Part shown: one piece after another, positions 23,265 to 33,630 of the stretch
Layout of the letters: each line of letters starts with the position of its first letter
How positions within the stretch are numbered: position 1 is the stretch's first letter
Assembly (NCBI GenBank): GCA_003255065.1
Contig: QAOA01002493.1
Location: 42,666-106,665 of the forward strand
Source of the DNA: Cercis canadensis
Lineage: Eukaryota > Streptophyta > Magnoliopsida > Fabales > Fabaceae
Reading direction: 5' to 3'
Length of the DNA stretch: 64,000 bases
Notes under the pieces: model-generated
Databases searched by the model: none
Told to the model about the DNA's origin: nothing
Seen by the model: the letters and a program-made list of their open reading frames with translations, nothing else
Position numbers and translations under genes: made by a program

Positions 23265-23591
23265 ATACGTAATATGTAAAATTTGATTGGTCAAATTTAC
23301 TCTTTTATCTCCCTAATAATGTGACTAAACTGATAACTAACATACGAAAAACTTGTAAACTAGTATTCAACACTGAGAAAGCCTTGGAGCTATACAAGGA
23401 GTTTGTTGACGTTAATTGTGACACAAANATACGTAATATGTAAAATTTGATTGGTCAAATTTACTCTTTTATTTCCCTAATAATGTGACTAAACTGATAA
23501 CTAACATACGAAAAACTTGTAAACTAGTATTCAACACTGAGAAAGCCTTGGAGCTATACAAGGAGTTTGTTGACGTTAATTGTGACACAAA
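23265..23591. repeat. 163-bp direct duplication joined by a single N (probable assembly artefact)
   Basis: 23265-23427 and 23429-23591 are identical except for one C/T difference (ATCTCCC versus ATTTCCC), with N at 23428 exactly between them. The pattern fits two contig ends that overlap but were not merged, so the genome probably has one copy. Confidence 0.9.
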
Positions 23592-23709
23592 CACAAGCTT
23601 CTTTGCATTCTGAAATCGGACTATATTACTCAGTTATATTGTGCTCTCTCTTCGTCTCCAGAGTTAGTGTGAGAGAGGTTTTTTGAGCTAATATGATTTC
23701 ACTTGTGTA

Positions 23710-24000
23710 TCAAGAGGAAGAGGGTTGTGCTTTGCTTTTTGCAAACTGGTTTTGAGGTTTTGGATTGAGAGAACTCCAAAGAAGCACCTTAGCAGGGCTA
23801 AATTTTGCTCTTGAGCTCACTCGGGTACACAGATCCAAGATAAAAACACTTGAGTTTTGACCATAAATGACAAAAGGTTTTGATTCAGCGAATTGGGTGT
23901 GTTCTAACGCAAGATTGGTTTTTGTGATTGTTGGTTCTTCCTCTTTGCCATCGCCAGAATTTGACACAATCCCAGAGAAGTTTACGATTTCTGTCACCAA
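23710..24000 (-). CDS. Short hypothetical ORF, unrecognised
   Basis: A 96-codon open frame with a balanced, non-repetitive composition (KEEEPTITKTNLALEHTQF, FILDLCTRVSSRAKFSP) stands out from the AT-rich surroundings. I recognise no family, signal peptide or membrane segment. It could be an exon or a relic of a longer gene; on the + strand nothing sensible is encoded. It lies beside the assembly duplication, so neighbouring exons could be mis-assembled. Confidence 0.25.
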   Translation of the reverse strand: MVTEIVNFSGIVSNSGDGKEEEPTITKTNLALEHTQFAESKPFVIYGQNSSVFILDLCTRVSSRAKFSPAKVLLWSSLNPKPQNQFAKSKAQPSSS

Positions 24001-24202
24001 GTTTCGTAATAAAGGTTAGTTCAATTTATTTAGAATTTATGGGGGCTGCTATGGTACCGTTATTTTTGGGTTACCAGTACCCTTAGTTTTGGGCTAGCAT
24101 TGTGACCACTGACCACTCATCATGATATTAATTTATTAATAACTAGCTCTAGTATGCCTTGCAGTATTTTTTTTTACTGCACAGTAACTTAAGTTATTCT
24201 CT

Positions 24203-24389
24203 TTTTTTTTTTTTTGTTTACCCACCGGTGTCCGGGCTTCGCCCGACTAATATGGTTTCGAGCCGGGAAGGACCACAAGGGCGGTAAAGCTCTCCCAACA
24301 GACCCAGCTGCATTCCCAATGGCTCAAACTCGAGACTCTTGGTTAAGCTAGAACAACTTCTTACCAGTTGATCTACACGCTTGTTGGTT
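24203..24389 (-). mobile_element. tRNA-derived SINE with A tail and 15-bp target duplication
   Basis: On the minus strand the element starts near 24389 with an A box (GTAGATCAACTGGTAAG, about 24375-24359). A B box (TCGAGTTTGAGCC, about 24332-24320) follows. The unique 3' part ends GGACACCGGTGGGTAAAC and runs into an A tail (24203-24215). CTTAAGTTATTCTCT lies on both sides (24188-24202 and 24390-24404), the signature of LINE-assisted insertion. It is non-coding and can be transcribed by polymerase III. Confidence 0.92.
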
Positions 24390-24404
24390 CTTAAGTTATT
24401 CTCT

Positions 24405-25512
24405 AACTCATGGGTAAAGGACAGCTTTCCAATCAATTAATAGCTTTATTGAATAGTTAAATTTAATTAGAAAAGAAGGGTTTGCTTCCTTTCACTAAAT
24501 TGAGTAATCGACTATAGTTTTTCAAGAATGCACCATGTGGCTGTGTAATACTACAACAGTCTTAGTCTTCTGTAGCAAACGAAGTGACCACCATAAGCAG
24601 AAAATTGCTTTAGCTGTGTACGTACTTACCAATAAGCATATTCTTAGCTCTCCATTTTTTATTTTTTTTGCTTTCTTGTATATTCCTCAAAAGGGTTTAG
24701 TATGTGAAACCTGAAATTGATGTTAAGTTTAAAGTTTGTATTCTTTGTACGGGGAGAAAAATTTAAGAAACTTAAACTCCAACAGATTTTTCCAAAAATA
24801 GTAAAAAACTTATTACAGACTTTCTCAGTGTGATTGAAAGATTGAATATCTTTCAGGTAACTCTAATTATGAATGGGATTGCATTGATATTCGGGCAAGT
24901 AGTTTGTTGACAAGTAAAAGAAGCATTTGATTAATTGACAACAACATTTAACAGAAAATAATATGCATGTAAGAACAACTAAAAAATTTCTTTCATAGGT
25001 ATATAGTGTTTGTTTTTTCCTTTAATTTTTTTATTATTATTTTTTTGATATCTCGCATCATGATATTCTGCTAGACTCACATAAGAATCATCCTGTTAAC
25101 TTGGATTTCCTTGGAAAATTTGTCCATTTACTGCTACATATGCTTGGTGATGAATTATCTATGGATTTTAAAAGCAATATTTACTACAAAATTCCAAAAG
25201 AATTGAAATTGAAGAACTCAGGTTAATTATCAAATATTTATGGAAAATAGAAACATGAAAAGGACTAGAAGAGATGGGATTCATTGTCTAAGTGGAAGAA
25301 AATTAAAGAGAAACCCCACTCCCACTGTCAGAGTTTTTATTGCAAAAGCGACCTAGTTTGTGGCACATATCTCTTGTATTAAGAGTTTAAAATTTCTCCT
25401 CTTCTCCTATTCACCACTATTCTCAGCCATATTGTCGCTTTCTCTCGTGTCTTTTCAATTCTAATCATAAAGTTTTCTATTTCTCTCTCTTAATTTTGGC
25501 TCAGCGATATCA
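24405..25512. other. Upstream region of the NPF gene
   Basis: No gene is evident. It presumably contains the NPF promoter. A C/T-rich stretch (25395-25500) resembles a plant pyrimidine-rich leader. I see no convincing TATA box at a fixed distance. Confidence 0.4.
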
Positions 25513-25660
25513 ATGATAAAGCAAAGTTTGAAAATGATATCCCTCTCTGTCCTTCTTGCCATGTTTCCCTATATATTGCATGCTATAACTCAACTATCAT
25601 CAACCACTTTCTTTATATCTTTGATCTTCTTCCTCATCTTATACCAATTTTCTCACCTTC
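25513..25660 (+). promoter_or_regulatory. Candidate 5' leader exon with an upstream ORF of the NPF gene
   Basis: CTTCGTAAGT at 25657-25666 is a good donor site and TTGCAG ending at 25993 a good acceptor. Together they define a possible 5' UTR intron (25661-25993). An ATG at 25513 opens a frame that, after this splice, would run past the main start codon in another frame and stop at TGA a few codons later. Such an overlapping upstream ORF would be expected to lower translation. It is inferred from splice signals only. Confidence 0.35.
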
Positions 25661-25996
25661 GTAAGTTCTTGTTTTTTGCAGTACCATCTTTTAGTAGCAG
25701 CACTTAATTATTTTCCCTAAAAGCATCCTACTTGAGAAGATTCAGTTTCACCATATGCTGTTTTGTTCCTGTATTAATTCTTCTCTTTTAAATTGTCAGA
25801 ACTAATTTTTCCTGGTTTGTCATGCTATTTTTTATTTTTATTTTTTAAATGTTTGCTTAGCCTAAATGCTTCAATTCCTTTTTCTGGGCCATTTTGAGAG
25901 ACAATTTTTTATCAAACCTTGTGTGATCACTTTTATTTATTTTTCTTTCTAGTATGAATTATTAGTCTTAAACAGATATGTAACATGTTGCAGATC

Positions 25997-28900
25997 ATGG
26001 CACCTGAAATGGCCACTACCTACTCTATCAACCCTACGGATGTTGCCGCAATCAAGGTGAGTGATCATATGCGCAATATGGTCTAGTTAATTATTTCTTG
26101 TGGAGGAAAAACTATTATTCTCTTTTTCCTTTTTTCCCCTTTGGGCTGATTTTGAATTCATTGTTTGTGGGCCAAAACTATTCACTTTGTTTCTTATAGT
26201 GATGGGGACAGAAGGGGGTTCTTGCTACTAGAATCACTATTATATAGTAGACAATGATTGAGAAGTAAATTAATTAAACAAACCATCTACAGCCACTAGT
26301 TTTATTATTTATATTTTAAAATTCAGAGAATAAAATCTTTTTTTAGTGTACTTTATTATTTAAAAGATAACTTTGTCTATTAAAATAGTATTTTGTTACC
26401 TTAAATATCTATGTGACGAGCTTGGTAGGCAAGAGTTGATGAATGACTATTTTTTACTAAAAGAAAATTATCTTCAAGTGATACTAATGGTTTTTCAAAG
26501 ATGAAACTAACTACGCTTATATTTTTTAAGAATAAAAAATGAGTTTTACTCTTATAAAGAACCATATGATGCATCAAATCATTAGTTGAGAAAAGTTGAG
26601 CTTAAATTTAATTATCTCATTTCACCTATGTTTTATAATCATGGAAATACATTTCAATAATTTGTTGTTTTATCATCAGTGTGATAAAATATTTATCAAT
26701 AAGCATGCTAATGAACCATTTTGTTTCATACATGTTTGGTATCTGAAATGATACTGTTGCAATAACTCATATTTATACTCAATTTTAGAGAAATTAAAAA
26801 ATAATAATCATGACTCTTACTATTAATTTTGAACACATTTAAAAAAGATGAATTGCACACCACTCTCTAAATACGTATTTTAAAATATCAAAACTCTAAT
26901 ATATATATATATATCAAATAGTTCTAATGGGGTCAGTAGTCTACAGATCATTATTTGTGGTTGCCTTCACAGTTCTGAATCACTTGGTGAAAAGTATATA
27001 ACTGTTTATATAGGGGTCAGTAGTCTACATTTCATTATTTGTGGTTGCCTTCACAGTTCTGAATCACTAGGTGAAAAGTATATAACTGTTTATATAGATA
27101 AGATGCTTATCTTATACACTACAATATAAGTTCTTGTATTTGAGAAAATATCTGAAACTTATATTTTTCTTTGAAAACGCACAGGTGAGACAAGAAAATG
27201 GTTGCTACAACAACGTGGATGGAAAGAAGAGTTCAGGAGGCTGGAAAATTACATGCCTCTTGCTAGGTACTAATGAAATCATGGGTCGATATATCTTTTA
27301 AAATTCAAAAATTATAAATTAAATTATGCCATTCAAGTTACTAGATATAGCCTAGTGATAAAGGTTTTAGGTAAAATGTAGGGAGGTCTTGAGTTTAATT
27401 TTCGTGTTGTCATTTTAAAAAAAAAAAAAAAAAAAAAAAAGTTGTTGACTTCCATTTCTTTGATTGATTGCCTCTTGCCTTTCTATTTTCTTCTTTTGAT
27501 CCCTCCACTTACTGTGTCATGAAATTTACATTATACCCTTAAATTCTCATTATTTTACCAATGCAGCGAATCAAGCACTAGCAACACTAGCATTCTTTGG
27601 AGTTGGAGTGAACCTGGTTTTGTTCCTCACCAGGGTTCTTGGTCAAGGCACAGCCCATGCTGCTAATAGTGTCAGCAAGTGGATTGGAACTGTTTACCTG
27701 TTTTCACTAATTGGAGCATTCCTCAGTGATTCGTATTGGGGTCGATACTTAACGTGCACAATCTTTCAATTCATTTTTGTTCTGGTAATCTATCATTAGT
27801 TTTTGTCTATAATTATTCAAAATTTCTAATCTTTCAGTTAATCAAATTCTGCAACTATGAAGTTGCTGAAAAGTTAATATGTTCATGATTATTTGTGCTT
27901 ATAGGGATTAGGGCTGTTGTCATTGTCATCTTGGCTATTCTTGATGAAACCAGTTGGTTGCGGTACTGAAGTTGCACCATGTATGCCAACATCCTCAATT
28001 GGCATTACTGTTTTCTACTTGTCCATATATCTAGTAGCTTTAGGCTATGGAGGACACCAACCCACCTTAGCAACTTTTGGTGCGGATCAGTATAATGAGA
28101 AAAACTCAAAAGAAAAAACCTCCAAAGAAGCTTTCTTTTGTTACTTTTACTTTGCCCTCAATGTTGGATCTCTATTCTCCAACACCATATTAGTCTATTA
28201 TGAGGATACAGGAATGTGGACAACGGGTTTCTTGGTGTCACTGGCCTCTGCTGTCATAGCACTCTTGTCATACTTGGCGGGAACACCCAAGTATAGGTAT
28301 GTGAAGCCAAGTGGGAACCCAGTGGTAAGGGTTGCTCAGGTATTTGTTGCTGCTTTTAGGAAGTGGAATGTTGTCACATCAAAGGCAGATGAACTTTATG
28401 AAGTAGAAGGTCCAGAATCTGCTATAAAAGGGAGCAGGAAGATTCTGCATAGTGATGAATTTGGGTAAGCGTTAGGAGTCTGATTGCAAATCACAAAATG
28501 ATTATTTCAATTTAAGTAATTCTGATGAAAAAAAATAATATAGAAGATTCTACCATTTTTCTGCAAAGGTATTATATGTCCAATTGCAAAAAATACATCC
28601 TATATTAATTTGGGGCCATATGAACCTTGCATATTTAAGTGGCACACAGAGACCTATAAGGTTTTAGAACTTGGTTATACTGGTTGCAGTTTTAACTCTT
28701 TGATCTTCTAAACTTGTGGACATAATGAAAAATATATGTATTGAAATGAATTTTATTCATTGATGATGAACAGGTTGCTAGACAAGGCTGCAACAATAAC
28801 AAAGAATGATATGTATGGCCCAAAGAATCCATGGAGGCTTTGCACTGTAACTCAAGTTGAGGAAGCAAAATGTGTCTTAAAAATTATACCTGTTTGGCTA

Positions 28901-29626
28901 TGCACCATAATTTACTCGGTCGTGTTCACGCAAATGGCTTCTCTTTTTGTGGAGCAAGGTGACGTCATGAGCTCTAATATTGGAACATTTCACTTGCCAG
29001 CAGCCAGCATGTCTGCATTTGATATCTGCAGTGTCCTCCTTTGTACTGGAATTTATCGCCAAATCCTCGTTCCATTGGCTGGAAAATTAAGTGGTAACCC
29101 AAAGGGACTAACTGAGCTCAAGAGAATGGGAATTGGCCTAATTATTGGAATGTTTGCGATGATTGCAGCTGGTGCCACAGAGGTGGAAAGGCTTCGACAT
29201 GTTATTCCAGGGGAGAAAACCAGTACTATGAGCATACTTTGGCAAATCCCACAGTATGTTCTAGTTGGCGCTTCAGAAGTTTTCATGTATGTGGGTCAAT
29301 TGGAGTTCTTTAATGGGCAAGCCCCAGATGGAATTAAAAGTTTTGGGAGTTCACTTTGCATGGCTTCAATTTCTCTTGGAAACTACGTAAGTAGCATGCT
29401 AGTGAACGTGGTCATGGGGATTACAGCCAGAGGCAACAATCCAGGTTGGATTCCAAATAACTTGAACACTGGCCACATGGATAGGTTTTTCTTCCTCATT
29501 GCAGTTCTTACTGCTTTTGACTTTGTCATTTACCTGTTCTGTGCTAAGTGGTACAAGAGCATCCATAATGTTGACGACAGTGAGATGGAAAGCCTGGAGG
29601 ACGATGAAGTAGTTAATAAAGTTTGA
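25997..29626 (+). CDS. NPF7: NPF (NRT1/PTR) family transporter, NPF7-like, five coding exons
   Basis: Predicted exons are 25997-26056, 27185-27266, 27567-27784, 27905-28464 and 28774-29626. All introns are GT-AG and the phases join, giving 590 residues, normal for this family of 12-helix membrane carriers. The 218-bp third exon is typical of NPF genes. Conserved blocks include ATLAFFGVGVNLVLFLTRV, GAFLSDSYWGRY, FYLSIYLVALGYGGHQP, TFGADQYNE and FCYFYFALNVGSLFSNT. They continue with AGTPKYRY, SRKILHSDEF, LLDKAATIT, IPVWLCTIIYSVVFTQM and YVLVGASEVFMYVGQLEFF. The wording of helix 1 (NQALATLAFFGVGVNL) best matches NPF7.1-7.3, whose members move nitrate, and for NPF7.3 also potassium, across the plasma membrane. 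The ExxER motif usual in helix 1 is absent. The N-terminal tail before helix 1 is short. AATAAG at 29694 may be the polyadenylation signal. No stop or frameshift is seen; exons 1 and 2 are the least certain. Confidence 0.9.
26929..27096 (+). repeat. 84-bp tandem duplication in intron 1 of the NPF gene
   Basis: Two copies with period 84 (starting GGGGTCAGTAGTCTAC at 26929 and 27013) differ at only a few bases. There is no N between them, so unlike 23265-23591 this is probably real. Confidence 0.9.
27341..27440 (+). mobile_element. SINE-like element with 24-base A tail in NPF intron 2
   Basis: TAGCCTAGTGATAAAGG (A box) and GGTCTTGAGTTTAATTTTCG (B box) are about 30 bp apart and are followed by 24 A residues (27417-27440). 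It is in the same orientation as the gene. Target duplications are not clear. Confidence 0.65.
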
Positions 29627-31141
29627 GAGTTTCAAATTATTTTAGAAATGTGCTTGAGTTCATTTCTTGGGAATTTCTTTGTTTTTCTTAGTTTCAATAA
29701 GGCCCTCAAGCATGACCACCTCTATTTTGAGAGAACTGAAAGGTATTGGTGGGGTGATTGCTTTATGGTAATAGGGTAGGATTGAGTACGACAACTTCGG
29801 TTGCGAATTTGAGTAGGTTGAGAAATTTGGTTGTCTATTATTGACAATGATTTCATGGGTATTTCTTGTATGAACTTATGAAGAAGTAATCTGGCATTTA
29901 GCTTCTAAATTTTCAATTTAAGTTCTTCGATATGCAGAGTGTTAAAGAATTGGCTCTGACTTTAAGATGAATTTAATAATAGTTTGACATACATAATTAA
30001 GACTTTGAATTCTGATTTTGATTTGGGATTGGCCTTGCAATTCCAATTTCAATTTAAAAAACAAAAAATAACTGAAGTGGATATATACAACTCAATTGTA
30101 ATTTCTAAGGAAGCAAGTAATACAAACTATGCTGCGTAGTAATGAAAATGTGCACCACTGTGTAGTATGATGTGGAACATGCACGACCGTTGAAAGTGCC
30201 AGACAAGGATATGTTTATTTCGTGGTGACCTACAAACTGCTCTGCAAGCTTTTAGAGGTTATCTGCATGGAACCGACTAGAGTTCAAAGTTTGCACAGAT
30301 CAGGCCTGTGATGATTTTCTGGAAGTTTGGGAAAAAATTTATGGTTTCAATGAGTTCATGGTGGGGCCCAAAATTGTGAGAGGAATTTCAAGTCCAAAGT
30401 CTGTGGTTGAGTCCAAAGGTCTTGACTTTTGGCCGATCTTAAAGGTAGTGTAAGGAACAGTCCAAATGTCACCGGTGGCGGCAATTGAAAGAGATAAGAG
30501 GTAGGAGTTATCAAAACCACTTGAATATTCGGTGGGGCTTAGAAACTTTGATTAATAGGAGCAAGAAATATATTATAAAATTTTTTATCCAAAAAAAAAA
30601 ATTGTATATACATGTAACCGATAAAACAATGACATGAGAATATATAAAATATAACTTAATTCAATTTTAATGTGAAACTTATGATTACGGATGAGAAAGA
30701 ATAAGTAATTCATATGCAAAAAATAGAGATTAGAAAATAATTTGTGGATAAATTTGTTAAATAAAAAATATAGAACTAATTGAACTCATGATTTATTTCC
30801 ATCACTATAATACCATGTAATGCAAATTTTAATTAAATTTTAAAAAAATACAATAAGACTCTGCTTGTGTAAAAATAATATATATAAAAATAAATAAACA
30901 AAAAAGGGAAATTTCACATAATTATATCATATTCGTATAAAATAAAAAAAAATAAAAATGAATATTGAAGTACTTTGTATGTTAGAGCATGAAATATTCT
31001 GGCCTTCTTCTTTCCACTAAAACTAATTTTTTTAGAAATTTTTTCTTTGCCTATTATGGGTAACACAACAAAAAGAAACAACAACTAAACTAAGTAATTA
31101 TGGAGGATAAAAGACAAAAATAAAGAAGGGACCACAACTCT
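29627..31141. other. NPF 3' region and AT-rich intergenic DNA
   Basis: The first 100 bp hold the presumed 3' UTR. No coding or repeat signature is recognised from about 29750 to the Tat element. Runs of A and T dominate 30550-31000. Confidence 0.45.
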
Positions 31142-31146
31142 AAAAC
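31142..31146. repeat. Target-site duplication AAAAC (partner at 50415-50419)
   Basis: Identical pentamers lie immediately outside the two outermost LTR ends. They tie the LTRs 19 kb apart to one insertion event. Confidence 0.8.
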
Positions 31147-31466
31147 TGATGATGCCTGAGTTTGAGGTCGAGTTGTATCTCGGAGATCGGGGAGATCTCG
31201 AAAGTCGGGCAAAGTTTAGCTAACCTGTACTAGAAGGGCCGGACTCTTATTTCCGGTCTCCGAAGATTAAGTTAGGTCGGTCTGAGCTCAATTGGGATAA
31301 TTTATGATGGAAGGTTCAAAAGTCTGTTACCTGTAATCAGGGGGTATTTATAGGCGTGTTGAGCAAAACGGAGCGATGAGTTGGCGGATCCGGTTTAGGC
31401 CTCTAGTGAATATGGGCTTGGGTTAATGGGACTTTGGGATTTGGACCAATCAAAAAGGCCTCTACA
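31147..31466 (-). repeat. 3' LTR of the Tat element (320 bp)
   Basis: TGATGATGCCTGAG...GCCTCTACA matches 50089-50414 throughout. On the minus strand CCTATAAATAC near 31360-31350 is the TATA box. The purine/GT-rich tract TTGTTGTGGGCAAG lies just inside (31467-31480). Confidence 0.9.
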
Positions 31467-33630
31467 CTTGCCCACAACAAAAGCTCAAAATCTGCCTATA
31501 CTAATCTCTAAGCCATAAGACGGGTAAAAATGATTACTTTCCAAGGACTGTTCAATACTCGTTGTACGGCCACGTGGCATAAGGTGAGTGGTTGTATAGG
31601 GCGGTTGCAATGATGACTGCTGTGATTCACACGGCTTTAGGCAAAAGGTTGTTGCGGATGTGGCATTTGGGCTTCTTGAGCTTTTAGGCGACAGCTCTCC
31701 ATCCGTTGGATGCGATTAAGTCAGACCGTTAGATGAAAATTTTTGCTACTATATATAGGGAGATCCCATATTGCACTATACTCTTTTGCTAAAACATTCA
31801 TAGATCGGTTTGAGGTCGGTGAGAGTTTTAGCACACTTCTACGCTTACAACTTCCTACTCGGAAACTGTTAATCAAGTAAAGAGACCCCGTTTTTTCCTA
31901 TTGCCTACGATTTGGTTAGTCTTAGGTCGGGTTCTTCTTAAAAAATGAGTTCATCTAGTGAGGCTTCTAGTAGTTCTTGGAAGTTTTCTAGTGGGTCTTG
32001 TGCAGAAGACCGTCTTTTGCGGACTTCTGTACCTCTTTTGGTTCATTAGGGGATTAGGTAAATTAGGTCGTCTATCTGGCCTAACTATGTTAAGCAAATG
32101 AAAGAAAATTTTATTAACATTAACTCTGACTACCATGATTTCGATTTAGAAGCCTGCCGTCGGAACTCCCCTATTTGTGAAGACTGTCCAAACAATAATT
32201 TTTCATTTTTAGCGTAGCTTATATGGATAGGGCGGGGGTCGAGCTTCCACTTATGGGCTTCGAAATTGAGTTCTTCCGTACTGTGAATGCGGCCCTACAC
32301 AGCTCCATACCAACTGGTGGGGGTTTCTTCATGCTTTCCAAATAATGTGTAATCTTTTATGCTTAAATGCTTGAATAGACGTATTTTTTTTTATTATTTT
32401 ACTTTAAAAGATACTAAGGAGCCGAGCAGGAATTTATGTATATCACCAGTAGTCCTCGATAGTGTTTGATGAAACTAGTCGAGGAATTGATGAAAGGGTG
32501 GAAAGACCAATTTCTGCATGTTACCGTGCCGACCTGGGATGGGGTACCCAGGCTGGACAAAGCCTTTTTCCTAAACGAGGATGGGAGCCCCAGATTTCCT
32601 TTAAGGTGGAATCAGTATGTTAACAGGATACGAGCTTGGGCTCTGGGTGAGTACATCCAGGAAGCCTGCCGTATAGTAGGAATAATTTCCAAGCTCACGT
32701 ACGAGAAATCCGAGCTGGTCAAGTTGAGGGCTAGGGATTTAATTCGTTGGTATTTACTGCTTTATTTTACTTTTGTTTATGTTAAGGCAACTAATTGATA
32801 TTCTTTTATGTTTGAAGAGGAAAAAATCAGCAAGGCAGACATGGTGTGTATGTCGAAACTCACCAAAATCTCTGACCAAAAAAAGAATGGGGAACCCGAA
32901 GTGATCGTGGCCGAGCCGGTGAGGACAGTCCTTGTGGAGAGGCCTCGAGAAAAACACCCAACTGCTGTCAACCCTCTTGCCGATCTCCGAAAGAGAGATA
33001 GAGGATCGAAGAAACATAAATCCTCTTCCAAGACCGAGCACGTGAGGTTGAATCCTTCCTCTAACCAGCCTGGCAACAACCTGAAGTCTGTGGTCAGACA
33101 TTTTGAACTTTTTTCTGCTGAATTGGTTGAAAGGGACTGGAATCACTTAAGCCTCTCTTTTTGGAATGCGAAGTTCCCCTTCCGTGAAAGGCTAGACTCA
33201 GTGATCAATCCAGCCAATAGAGACCAGGTGGGGAAAGCCTTGGACGAGCTGCTGCATAAGTACTTGCTATCTAATGCAGCGCACGACCTGACGATGATCC
33301 GGGAGCTGTAGAATAAAGCAGACAAGGTGGACGATGCCATGAAGAAACTGTAAGAAGAAAAGCAATGCGCTCGGGCCTCGGCGGAGTCTGCCATGGAAGC
33401 CCTGAGGAAGGCTGAAGCAGAGATCCTTTGGCTCCAAATTGAGAATGAAGAACTGGAGCCTCAGCACGTCACTAGCATGGAACAAAAACAGGAAACCCTT
33501 GAGCTGACTCACAAAGCGGATATTAAGGAAAGGGAGACCTGGTTTCGGATAGCCCATATTTGGACTGAGCTCAACAATCAAAAACAAGGCTGAAAGCTCA
33601 GGCCGAAAAAGAAGATTGGGGAAAACTATG

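Noticed and set aside
23265..23591. Tandem repeat of 163 bp as a biological feature
   Set aside because: An N sits exactly at the junction, as at other scars in this window. An unmerged contig overlap is more likely.
25513..25707. Small secreted or membrane peptide gene (64 codons)
   Set aside because: It is better explained as part of the NPF leader with a donor splice site inside it. No independent support.
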